Assembly (NCBI RefSeq): GCF_021730305.1
Contig: NZ_CP032674.1
Location: 3,581,001 to 3,645,000, forward strand
DNA length: 64,000 bases
Direction of reading: 5' to 3'
DNA from: Xanthobacter sp. YC-JY1
Lineage (GTDB): Bacteria > Pseudomonadota > Alphaproteobacteria > Rhizobiales > Xanthobacteraceae
The notes beneath the pieces are model-generated. The model saw only the letters and a program-made list of their open reading frames with translations, was not told the DNA's origin and did not search any database. Below are positions 43,874 to 51,547 of this stretch, one piece after another; position 1 is the stretch's first letter, and every line of letters starts with the position of its first letter. Both the position numbers and the translations under genes were made by a program.

Positions 43874-44911
43874 CTATTTCAGCCAGCCCTTCACCTGCGC
43901 GCAGAGCGCGTCGGTGGAGATGCCGTAGCGATCGTGCAAGGTCGGCAGCGCGCCGGCCGCAAGGAATTCGTCGGGCAGGCCGATCATGCGGAAGGCGGGG
44001 TGGACGCCCTCGCGCATCAGCAGCCCCGCCACCGCCTCGCCGAGGCCGCCGATGACGGTGTGATTCTCCACCACCACCACAAGGCGGCCGGGCTTGGCGC
44101 AGGCCTCCAGAAGGGTCGCGGTGTCGAGCGGCTTGATGGTGGGCACATGCAGCACGCCCACGTCCACGCGGTCCGCCTCGAGGGCCTTGGCGGCCTCCAG
44201 CGCGCGCATGGTCATGATGCCGGACGAGATGAGCAGCACCTCGTAGCCGTCGCGCAGCATCTTCGCCTTGCCCAGCTCGAAGGTGTAGCCGTACTCGTCG
44301 AGCACGAGCGGCACCTGGCCGCGCAGCAGGCGCATATAGACCGGGCCCTTGTGGGCGACGATGGCCGGCACCGCCTGCTCGATCTCGTGCGCGTCGCACG
44401 GGTCGATCACCGTCATGTTCGGGATGGCGCGCATGAGCGCCAAATCCTCGGCCGCCTGGTGCGAGGGGCCGTAGCCGGAGGTGAGGCCCGGCAGCGCGCA
44501 GACGATCTTCACGTTGCGGTCTTCTTCCGCGATCGTCTGGTGGATGAAGTCATAGGCCCGGCGCGAGGCGAACACCGCATAGGTGGTGGCGAAGGGCGTG
44601 AAGCCCTCGGCCGCGAGGCCCGAGGCCGCGCCGAACAGCAGCTGCTCGGCCATGCCCATCTGGTAGTAGCGATCCGGGAACGCCTGCTGGAAGATGTGCA
44701 GGTCGGTGTACTTGCCGAGGTCCGCCGTCATGCCGACGATGGAGGGATCGGTCTTCGCGCATTCCACCAGCGCGTGGCCGAAGGGGGCTGGCTTGGTGCG
44801 CTGCCCCTCGCCCGCGATGGACGCGATCATGGCGGAGGTGGTCAGGCGCGGTTTGGCGGGGGCGTCGGCGCCCTTGGCGGCGGGAGCGGGATGAGCCGTG
44901 GCGGGTTTCAT
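43874..44911 (-). CDS. Split transketolase, C-terminal subunit
   Basis: A 345-residue protein matching the pyrimidine and C-terminal domains of transketolase: FGHALVECAKTDPSIVGMTADLG, the catalytic Glu region YYQMGMAEQLLFGAASGLA, LTSGYGPSHQAAEDLALMRAIP and the C-terminal VVENHTVIGGLGEAVAGLL. It overlaps the N-terminal subunit gene by four bases, as in other two-gene transketolases. Such split enzymes occur in specialised pathways, for example sulfosugar or pentose breakdown. The first about 30 residues are an Ala/Pro-rich extension. Confidence 0.9.
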   Translation of the reverse strand: MKPATAHPAPAAKGADAPAKPRLTTSAMIASIAGEGQRTKPAPFGHALVECAKTDPSIVGMTADLGKYTDLHIFQQAFPDRYYQMGMAEQLLFGAASGLAAEGFTPFATTYAVFASRRAYDFIHQTIAEEDRNVKIVCALPGLTSGYGPSHQAAEDLALMRAIPNMTVIDPCDAHEIEQAVPAIVAHKGPVYMRLLRGQVPLVLDEYGYTFELGKAKMLRDGYEVLLISSGIMTMRALEAAKALEADRVDVGVLHVPTIKPLDTATLLEACAKPGRLVVVVENHTVIGGLGEAVAGLLMREGVHPAFRMIGLPDEFLAAGALPTLHDRYGISTDALCAQVKGWLK

Positions 44912-45747
44912 GCGGGCTTCCTCTCGTCGAGGGCGGCCAGGGCCAGCTGCCACTCATGGGCATCCACACGGATGAAATGGTTCTTGTCGCGCGCCTCGAG
45001 GAAGGGGATGCCCTTGCCCATGAGCGTGTCGGCGATGATCATGCTGGGCCGGCCGCCATTGGCGTCCTTGGCCGCATCGAAGGCGGCGCGCACGGCGCCG
45101 AGGTCGTTGCCGTCCACCCGCTGCACGAACCAGTTGAACGCCGCGAGCTTCTCCGCCAGCGGCTCGAAGCCGAGCATGGAGGTGGAGGGGCCGTCCGCCT
45201 GCTGGTTGTTCACGTCGACGATGGCGATGAGGTTGTCGAGCTTGTAATGGGCGGCCGACATGATGGCCTCCCACACCGAGCCCTCGTCCAGCTCGCCGTC
45301 GGAGAACAGGGTGTAGACGCGGCTGTCAGAGCCCTTGCGCTTGAGGCCGAGGCACTTGCCCACCGCGATGGACAGGCCGAGGCCGAGCGAGCCGCCGGAC
45401 ATCTCCATGCCCGGGGTGTAGCTCGCCATGCCCGACATGGGCAGGCGGCTGTCGTCGAACCCGTAGGTCTCCAGCTCGTCCTCGGGGACGATGCCGGCCT
45501 CGATCAGCGCCGCATAGAGCGCGATCGCATAATGGCCGTTGGAAAGCAGGAAGCGGTCGCGCCCCTCCCATTCGGGGTTCTGGGGCTCGTAGCGCATGGC
45601 ATGGAAATAGGCGGTGGCCAGCACATCGGCGATGTCGAGCGCCTGGGCGATGTACCCCTGCCCCTGAACCTCGCCCATGCGGATCGCATGCCGACGAATG
45701 TTCCAGGCGCGCCGCTCCAGCGAGACGTTGGAAGGTGAAATGGTCAT
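44908..45747 (-). CDS. Split transketolase, N-terminal subunit
   Basis: A 279-residue protein matching the ThDP pyrophosphate-binding domain: FLLSNGHYAIALYAALIEAG, GSLGLGLSIAVGKCLGLKRKG, and the metal-binding FSDGELDEGSVWEAIMSAAH with VDVNNQQADG. Here the GDG motif reads SDG. Start is ATG MTISPSNV. The four-base overlap with the C-terminal subunit gene supports a heteromeric enzyme. The SDR gene lies 89 bases upstream. Confidence 0.9.
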   Translation of the reverse strand: MTISPSNVSLERRAWNIRRHAIRMGEVQGQGYIAQALDIADVLATAYFHAMRYEPQNPEWEGRDRFLLSNGHYAIALYAALIEAGIVPEDELETYGFDDSRLPMSGMASYTPGMEMSGGSLGLGLSIAVGKCLGLKRKGSDSRVYTLFSDGELDEGSVWEAIMSAAHYKLDNLIAIVDVNNQQADGPSTSMLGFEPLAEKLAAFNWFVQRVDGNDLGAVRAAFDAAKDANGGRPSMIIADTLMGKGIPFLEARDKNHFIRVDAHEWQLALAALDERKPA

Positions 45748-45836
45748 GTCCCTGTTCCTGTCGAGGAGCGCCCGCGCCGGGACGGGTCCGGCCGCCATGC
45801 GACCAGCCATCCCGCGCGCGCCGTGGCGGACCGGGA

Positions 45837-46586
45837 TTAGTGGATCAGCATGCCGCCATTGACGTCGATGACGGCGCCGGTGACGTAGGCAGACAGGTCG
45901 CTGGCGAGGAACAGATAGATTCCGGCCACGTCGCTCGCATCGCCGAGGCGGTTGAGCGGGATGCCCTTCAGGATGTCCTTGCGCATCTCGTCCGTCAGCT
46001 TGCCGCCGGTGATGTCGGTCTGGATCAGGCCGGGGGTGACGCAGTTCACGCGGATGCCGTCCACGCCGAACTCGCGGGCCATCGCCTTGGCGAGGCCGAG
46101 CACGCCCGCCTTCGCGGAGGAATAGTGCGGGCCGCCGAAGATGCCGCCGCCGCGCTGCGCGGACACCGACGACATGCAGGCGATGGAACCGGACTTGCGC
46201 TCGCGCATGTGCGGGATGAACACTTGGCTGAGGAACAGGACGCCCTTGCAGTTGATGTCCTGGATGCGGTCCCAGCTCGCCTCGTCGATGTCGAGGGTCT
46301 TCACCGGCTGGGTCACGCCGGCATTGTTGACGAGGATGTCGACGTGTCCGAACGCCTTGATCACTTCATCCGCGGCAGCCTGGCACGAGGCCTTGTTGGC
46401 GACGTCGCAGCCGACGCCGATGTGCTCCGGGCCGAGCTCGGCGGCAGCGGCCTTGGCGGCGGCCTCGTCAATGTCGAGAATGGCGATGCGCGCGCCATGG
46501 GCGGCGAACAGCTTCGCCGTGGCAAGACCAATGCCGCGGGCGCTGGCCGCCCCCGAGATGGCGGCGGTCTTGTTCTGAAGCAACAT
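45837..46586 (-). CDS. Short-chain dehydrogenase/reductase
   Basis: A 249-residue NAD(P)-dependent oxidoreductase: cofactor loop SGAASARGIGLATA, NNAGVTQPVKTLD, active-site Ser and Tyr-x3-Lys in MSSVSAQRGGGIFGGPHYSSAKAG, and C-terminal GAVIDVNGGMLI. Start ATG with GGAGG upstream. First gene of the minus-strand transketolase/TRAP operon and divergent from a GcvA-like LysR regulator. It likely oxidises or reduces the sugar or sugar-acid before or after ketol transfer. Confidence 0.87.
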   Translation of the reverse strand: MLLQNKTAAISGAASARGIGLATAKLFAAHGARIAILDIDEAAAKAAAAELGPEHIGVGCDVANKASCQAAADEVIKAFGHVDILVNNAGVTQPVKTLDIDEASWDRIQDINCKGVLFLSQVFIPHMRERKSGSIACMSSVSAQRGGGIFGGPHYSSAKAGVLGLAKAMAREFGVDGIRVNCVTPGLIQTDITGGKLTDEMRKDILKGIPLNRLGDASDVAGIYLFLASDLSAYVTGAVIDVNGGMLIH

Positions 46587-46671
46587 GGTTTCCTCCACGA
46601 GGGGCCTCTTTTTGTAAGGGTGATACTGGCTCCCCTTTTCCCGGCTGAAAAACGCAAAAATTGCGCCAATG

Positions 46672-46688
46672 GATGAATCATGTTCATC
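46672..46688. promoter_or_regulatory. LysR-type operator between divergent SDR and LysR genes
   Basis: GATGAA-TCATG-TTCATC, a perfect inverted repeat containing TGAA-N5-TTCA (T-N11-A). It lies 54 bases before the LysR gene and 86 bases before the SDR gene. An ATTGCGCCAAT repeat is just upstream. Confidence 0.6.
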
Positions 46689-46741
46689 TAAAGCCCTGGA
46701 TTGCCCGCCGTTCCCTTACGGCCCCCTTCATGAGAGCTCAC

Positions 46742-47629
46742 ATGAAGCGCCTTCCCCTCTCCGCCCTCCAGGCTTTCGAGTCCGCCGCGCGCCGTGGCTC
46801 CTTCCGCGTCGCCGGCGAGGAGCTGGGCATCTCGCCGAGCGCCATCAGCCACGCCGTGCGCAAGCTGGAGGACCTGATGGGCGCGGCGCTGTTCGAGCGG
46901 GAGGGCCGCGCGGTGCGGCTCAACCCGGCGGGCGAGGCGCTGATGCGCCATGTGGCGGCGGGGTTCGACGAGATGCGGCAGGGCATCGAGATGGTCGGCG
47001 CCCGCTCGGTGAACCTGCTGCGGCTCCACTGCGCGCCGTCACTGGCCGCCCAATGGCTGCTGCCGCGGCTGCGCACGCTGCTCGCCAAGCAGCCGGGGCT
47101 GGAGGTGCGGCTCGCGGCCGGCGTCGACTACCCGCGCTTCGAGCATGACGAGTTCGACGCCGACATCTGCTACGGCCCGCCGCGGCAGGAGGGGCTGATC
47201 GTCGTGCCCCTCGGCGAGGAGACGGTGACGCCCCTGTGCGCGCCGGAGATGGCCGCGCGTATCTCAGGCCCCCTCGACCTGCTGGACCACGATCTGATCG
47301 AGAGCGACAACAAACGCGTGCGCTGGAACCACTGGTTCGAATCCAACGGCGTCGCCCCGCCCGGCCCGCGCGGCTCGCGCTTCGACCGCTCCTTCATGGC
47401 CATCGCCGCGGCGGTGGACGGGCTCGGGATCGCGCTGGAATCCACCCGCCTCGCCGAACGCGAGATCGCCCGCGGCCAATTGGTGGCGCCGCTGGCCGAC
47501 AAGGCCAACGACGTGACCTATGTAGGGCACTACCTCGTCTTCCCCCGTGCTGCAAAGGCGCGGCGGGCGGTGCGCATGTTCGCCACCTGGATCACGCAGG
47601 AACTCGATTTACCCACGCCTCGCATGTGA
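46742..47629 (+). CDS. LysR-family regulator, GcvA-like
   Basis: A 295-residue regulator with the GcvA-type N-terminus (LPLSALQAFESAARRGSFRVAGEELGISPSAISHAVRKLED; HTH within) and effector domain containing LRLHCAPSLAAQWLLPRL and FDADICYGPPRQEGL. The start MKRLPLSAL is used; the frame is open 27 codons upstream. Divergent from the SDR/transketolase/TRAP operon, which it probably controls through the palindrome between them. Convergent with the enoyl-CoA hydratase gene. Confidence 0.88.
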   Translation: MKRLPLSALQAFESAARRGSFRVAGEELGISPSAISHAVRKLEDLMGAALFEREGRAVRLNPAGEALMRHVAAGFDEMRQGIEMVGARSVNLLRLHCAPSLAAQWLLPRLRTLLAKQPGLEVRLAAGVDYPRFEHDEFDADICYGPPRQEGLIVVPLGEETVTPLCAPEMAARISGPLDLLDHDLIESDNKRVRWNHWFESNGVAPPGPRGSRFDRSFMAIAAAVDGLGIALESTRLAEREIARGQLVAPLADKANDVTYVGHYLVFPRAAKARRAVRMFATWITQELDLPTPRM

Positions 47630-47663
47630 GGGAGACGCGGGGTCGGGGCGGGGCACCATCATC

Positions 47664-47695
47664 TCCTCCCGCCCCGCAGGATCGGGGCGGGAGGA
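47664..47695. terminator. Bidirectional hairpin between convergent genes
   Basis: TCCTCCCGCCCC, loop gcaggatc, GGGGCGGGAGGA: twelve perfect pairs midway between the LysR gene and the enoyl-CoA hydratase gene. No T-runs; its position suggests transcript ends from both sides. Confidence 0.6.
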
Positions 47696-47734
47696 TCATC
47701 ACCCGACGTCCATTCTCAAGCCGGTCCCGCCGGG

Positions 47735-48508
47735 TCACATGTCGCGAAACTGCGGCGCGCGCTTCTCCACGAAGGCGGCCATGCCCTCCTTCTGGTCCTG
47801 TGTCGCGAACAGGGCGTGGAAGGTCCGACGCTCGAACAGGAGCCCCTCGGACAGCGAGGTCTCGAAGGCACGGTTGACGGCCTCCTTGATCGCCATCGTG
47901 CTGATGCGGGACTTAGTGGCGATCCCCTCCGCCACGGCCTGTGCTTCGGCGAGCAGTTCCGATGCCGGGACGACCCGTGAAACAAGGCCCAGACGTTCCG
48001 CCTCCGCGGCATCCATCATCCGGCCGGTCAGGCAGAGATCCATGGTCTTGGCCTTGCCGATGGCGCGCGCGAGGCGCTGTGTGCCGCCCGCGCCGGGCAT
48101 CACGCCGATCTTCACCTCCGGCAGGGCGAACCGCGCCGTTTCGGCCGCGATGATGACATCGCACATCATCATGATCTCGCAGCCACCGCCGAGGGCATAG
48201 CCCGCCACCGCGGCGACGAGAGGCTTGCGCAGGTGCGCGATGGCATCCCAGGAGGCGAGGAAGTCCTCAAGGAACGTCTCAGGATAGCTGCGGCCCGCCG
48301 CCTCCTTGATATCCGCTCCGGCGGCGAAGGCGCGTTCCGAGCCGGTGAGAACCACGCAGCCGATGTCGGGATCGGCGCCGAACCCGGCGAGGGCGCGCAC
48401 AATTTCGCCCACCATCGCCGCGTTCAGGGCATTGAGCGCCTCCGGCCGATCCAGCGTGATCCAGCCCACCCGGCCGGCGACGCGGGTCTGAATGAAGTCG
48501 TATGCCAT
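47735..48508 (-). CDS. Enoyl-CoA hydratase/isomerase family protein
   Basis: Crotonase-fold enzyme of 257 residues adding water to enoyl-CoA esters. Oxyanion-hole blocks: FAAGADIKE and [19 protein letters not shown]; catalytic Glu region [20 protein letters not shown] (two Glu positions are consistent with hydratase). Start [10 protein letters not shown]. Last gene of the minus-strand ABC transporter operon, only 11 bases after the orphan DctP gene, linking uptake to CoA-ester metabolism. Confidence 0.9.
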   Translation of the reverse strand: MAYDFIQTRVAGRVGWITLDRPEALNALNAAMVGEIVRALAGFGADPDIGCVVLTGSERAFAAGADIKEAAGRSYPETFLEDFLASWDAIAHLRKPLVAAVAGYALGGGCEIMMMCDVIIAAETARFALPEVKIGVMPGAGGTQRLARAIGKAKTMDLCLTGRMMDAAEAERLGLVSRVVPASELLAEAQAVAEGIATKSRISTMAIKEAVNRAFETSLSEGLLFERRTFHALFATQDQKEGMAAFVEKRAPQFRDM

Positions 48509-48519
48509 CGGCTTTCCCA

Positions 48520-49518
48520 TCACTTGCGGTCCGCCCCGATCTGCGCGCGGAAGTCCCGCCAGGTGTCGGGGAAGCGCTCGGAGAAGCTGGCGGCCACCGG
48601 CGAGACGGCCTCGCGCCAGGGCTTGAGATCGGTCACGGTGACGATGGCCGCGCCTTTGGCGGCCATGTCCTTGAGGATCGCCGCGTCGTCCGCCTCCATG
48701 CGCCCCCAGCCTTCGGTGATGTTGGTGCGGGCGGCCGCGAGCAGCGCATCGCGATCGGCGGTGGAGAGGCGATCGATCGCGTCCTTCCGCGCCACCAGCA
48801 CGTAGGTGATCATCATCAGCCCCGGCGCGTGGGTGGCCTTGGGGGCGGCCATGCCGAGCTGAGAGGTCCAGGCGCCGGGAGAGGTGAAGACCCCGTCGAG
48901 GGCGCCGCGCTCGAAGGCGGGCTTCATCTCGGGAATGGGCAGCACCACCGGGTCCGCCGAGAGGCGGCGCATGATGTCCTCGTAGGTGCCGGACCCGGCC
49001 ACGCGGATCTTCAGCCCCTTGAGGTCCGCCGGGGTCGCGACGCGCTTGTCGCGGAAGACGAAGAGCTGGTCCGCGCCCCGCATCAGGCCGATCACCCGCA
49101 GGTCCTGCTTCTGGGCGAGCGTGTCGAGGAGGTCCACCACGCCACGGCGCGCGGCTGGCTGGGCCATGGCGGTGTCGTCGAGCGCGAAGGGCAGATTGAT
49201 GAAGCCGAAGCGCGGATCGAGGCGCTCCAGATTGGCCGCATTGACGAAGGTGAGTTCCGCCTTCCCGGCCTTCAACGCCTCGATGGAGGCGAACCCTGGG
49301 TAGATGGTGCCGCCCGGATTGGCGGCGATCGTCAGCCGGCCCGAGGTTGTCTTGGCCACATCCTCCGCCATGGCCGTGAAGTAGGGCACGCGCGGATGAT
49401 TGGCCGGGATGTCGAACACGAGCCTCAGCTCGTCCGCCGTGGCGACGGACGGAAGCGCGGCGAGGGGGGCGAGCGTCATCATCGCCGCCCCGAGAAGGCG
49501 GCCGACAGTCTTGGTCAT
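48520..49518 (-). CDS. TRAP-type solute-binding protein (DctP) without TRAP permease
   Basis: Periplasmic DctP-family protein of 332 residues with a Sec signal ([19 protein letters not shown]). Family features: [22 protein letters not shown], substrate-Arg block [39 protein letters not shown]. No DctQ or DctM gene accompanies it; it lies 59 bases after livM and 11 before the hydratase gene, inside an ABC transporter operon that already encodes its own binding protein. It may deliver substrate to a distant TRAP permease, act as a sensor or scavenger, or work with the ABC permease. Confidence 0.85.
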   Translation of the reverse strand: MTKTVGRLLGAAMMTLAPLAALPSVATADELRLVFDIPANHPRVPYFTAMAEDVAKTTSGRLTIAANPGGTIYPGFASIEALKAGKAELTFVNAANLERLDPRFGFINLPFALDDTAMAQPAARRGVVDLLDTLAQKQDLRVIGLMRGADQLFVFRDKRVATPADLKGLKIRVAGSGTYEDIMRRLSADPVVLPIPEMKPAFERGALDGVFTSPGAWTSQLGMAAPKATHAPGLMMITYVLVARKDAIDRLSTADRDALLAAARTNITEGWGRMEADDAAILKDMAAKGAAIVTVTDLKPWREAVSPVAASFSERFPDTWRDFRAQIGADRK

Positions 49519-49577
49519 GGGCGTGTTCCTCCGGTGTTGCGCGCGTTGGGGCGCGTCGTTCATCCGCTGGGCGGATT

Positions 49578-50642
49578 TCAATAGGGCAGCGGCCAGCGGC
49601 GCAGGCGATCCTTCGCCTTCACGGCGAGACGGGCGAGGCCGCTCGGCTCGATGATGAGGAAGGCGACGATGAGCGCGCCGAAGATCATCAGCTCCAGATT
49701 GGCCAGGACGTCGGGCTTCAGGGCCTCGCCGAACAGGGTCGCGGCGTTGGCGATGGCCACCGGCAGGAGCACGATGAAGGCCGCCCCGAGGAAGGAGCCG
49801 AGGATGGAGCCGAGGCCGCCGATGATGACCATGAACAGGATCTGGAACGAGCGATGCAGCGAGAAGGCCTCGATCTCCACATTGCCGAGATAGAGGAACG
49901 CCCAGAGCGCGCCGGCCACCCCGCAATAGAAGCCGGAGACTGCGAAGGCGGTGAGCTTGGCGCGGGTGGTGTCGACCCCGGTCAGTTCCGCAGCCGTCTC
50001 GTGGTCGCGCACCGCCATCAGGGCGCGGCCGGCGGAGGAGCGGATGAGGTTCTTCGCCACGAAAGCCAGGGCGACGACCGTCACAAAGGCGACGAGGTAG
50101 CGGGACGGCACGGACGAGAAGCCGAAGCCGAATAAAAAGAGCGTCGGGGTGGAGACGACGCCGGAGGGGGTGTTCAGCACCAGCCACGGAATGTGGGTGC
50201 AGATCCATTCGATGAAGAACTGGGCGGCGAGCGTCGCCACCGCCACGTAGAAGCCGCGGATGCGCAGGCTCAGGAGGCCGAAGGCGAGCCCCACGGCGCC
50301 CGCCACCATCCCCGCCAGCACGAAGGAGACCGGGAACGGCAGCCACGGCAAGCGGATGACGAGGTTCACCGCCGCATAGGCCCCCACCGCCATGAAGGCG
50401 CCCGAGCCCAGCGAGAGCTGGCCGGCATAGCCGGTGAGGATGTTGAGCCCGATCGCCGCGAGCGACAGGATGAGGCATGGCAGGAGGATGGAGCCGAGCC
50501 AGTAGGGCCCGGCCACGAACGGCACCACGAGCGCGCCCACGGCCATGAGGGCCACCACCGCCCAGCGGTCGAGGGCCACGGGGAAGATGGCCTGCTCCTC
50601 GCCATAGGACGTCTTCAGCGCGCCGGCGTCACGGTGGAACAT
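49578..50642 (-). CDS. livM: HAAT ABC transporter permease LivM
   Basis: Inner-membrane permease of 354 residues with the LivM motif [21 protein letters not shown], the ATPase-contact loop [20 protein letters not shown] and [20 protein letters not shown] near the end. It begins three bases after the livH stop, so the two permeases are co-translated. Part of the operon whose LivG is fused to an acyl-CoA-synthetase-like domain. Confidence 0.92.
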   Translation of the reverse strand: MFHRDAGALKTSYGEEQAIFPVALDRWAVVALMAVGALVVPFVAGPYWLGSILLPCLILSLAAIGLNILTGYAGQLSLGSGAFMAVGAYAAVNLVIRLPWLPFPVSFVLAGMVAGAVGLAFGLLSLRIRGFYVAVATLAAQFFIEWICTHIPWLVLNTPSGVVSTPTLFLFGFGFSSVPSRYLVAFVTVVALAFVAKNLIRSSAGRALMAVRDHETAAELTGVDTTRAKLTAFAVSGFYCGVAGALWAFLYLGNVEIEAFSLHRSFQILFMVIIGGLGSILGSFLGAAFIVLLPVAIANAATLFGEALKPDVLANLELMIFGALIVAFLIIEPSGLARLAVKAKDRLRRWPLPY

Positions 50643-50645
50643 GGG

Positions 50646-51536
50646 TCAGACCCTCGCGATGCGCGCCGCGCCGAACAGGCCGGCGGGGCGGATGAGCAGG
50701 ACGGCGATGGCGAGTGCGTACGGGAACCAGTTCTCGATGCCGCCGCCGACGAAGGGCCCGAGATAGATCTCGGCGAGCTTCTCGCTGACCCCGATCACCA
50801 GCCCCGCCACGATGGCGCCAGCGATGGAGTTGAACCCACCGAGGATCATCACCGGCAGCGCCTTGAGCGCCACCAGCGTCAGCGCGAACTGCACGCCGAG
50901 CCGCGCGCCCCAGACCAGACCCGCGACAAGCGCAATGAAGCCCGCGGCGCCCCACACCACGGCCCAGATGAAGCCGAGCGGCACGCCCGCCACCTGCGCC
51001 GCCTGGGTGTCGTCGGCCACCGCCCGCAGCGCGCGCCCGACCTTGGTGTAGGAGAAGAAGGCTGACAGCACCGCCACCAGCACCGCGGCCATGGCCGCAG
51101 CGGAGAGGTCGAACTGCGAGATGAGGATGCCGCCGATCTCGATCGGCTCGTCGGAGATGCCGAGGTCGAGCCCGCGCACCTTGGTGCCCCAGATCAATTG
51201 GGCGAAGCCCTCCAGGAAGATGGAGAGGCCAATGGTGGCCATGAACAGGATCATGTGGTCCTGCCCGACGAGGGGGCGCAGCACCGTGCGCTCGATGGCC
51301 ACCGCCAGCGCCAGCATGGCGGCGAGCGCGAGCAGGAAGGCGGCCCACATGGGCAGGCCGAATTCCAGGAAGCCGACGAAGGTGAGCGCGGCGAACAGCA
51401 CCATGGCGCCCTGAGCGAAGTTGAACACGCCCGAGGCCTTGAAGATGAGCACGAAGCCCAAGGCCACCAGCGTGTACATCACGCCGGACAGGAGGCCGCC
51501 CACCACCACTTCGATAAAGAAGGAAAAGTCGCCCAT
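50646..51536 (-). CDS. livH: HAAT ABC transporter permease LivH
   Basis: Inner-membrane permease of 296 residues with LivH blocks GVMYTLVALGFVLIFKASGVFNFAQGAM at the N-terminus (read in two parts around residues 18-46), the ATPase-contact loop GRALRAVADDTQAAQVAGV and LGGFNSIAGAIVAGLVIGV. Shine-Dalgarno GGGAGAA upstream. It follows the fused LivG gene by eleven bases. Confidence 0.92.
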   Translation of the reverse strand: MGDFSFFIEVVVGGLLSGVMYTLVALGFVLIFKASGVFNFAQGAMVLFAALTFVGFLEFGLPMWAAFLLALAAMLALAVAIERTVLRPLVGQDHMILFMATIGLSIFLEGFAQLIWGTKVRGLDLGISDEPIEIGGILISQFDLSAAAMAAVLVAVLSAFFSYTKVGRALRAVADDTQAAQVAGVPLGFIWAVVWGAAGFIALVAGLVWGARLGVQFALTLVALKALPVMILGGFNSIAGAIVAGLVIGVSEKLAEIYLGPFVGGGIENWFPYALAIAVLLIRPAGLFGAARIARV

Positions 51537-51547
51537 GGTATTCTCCC

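Noticed and set aside
46742-47629. Assignment of this GcvA-like LysR gene as the regulator of the downstream acyl-CoA/transport genes
   Set aside because: It is convergent with those genes and divergent from the SDR/transketolase operon, with a palindrome in the latter gap.
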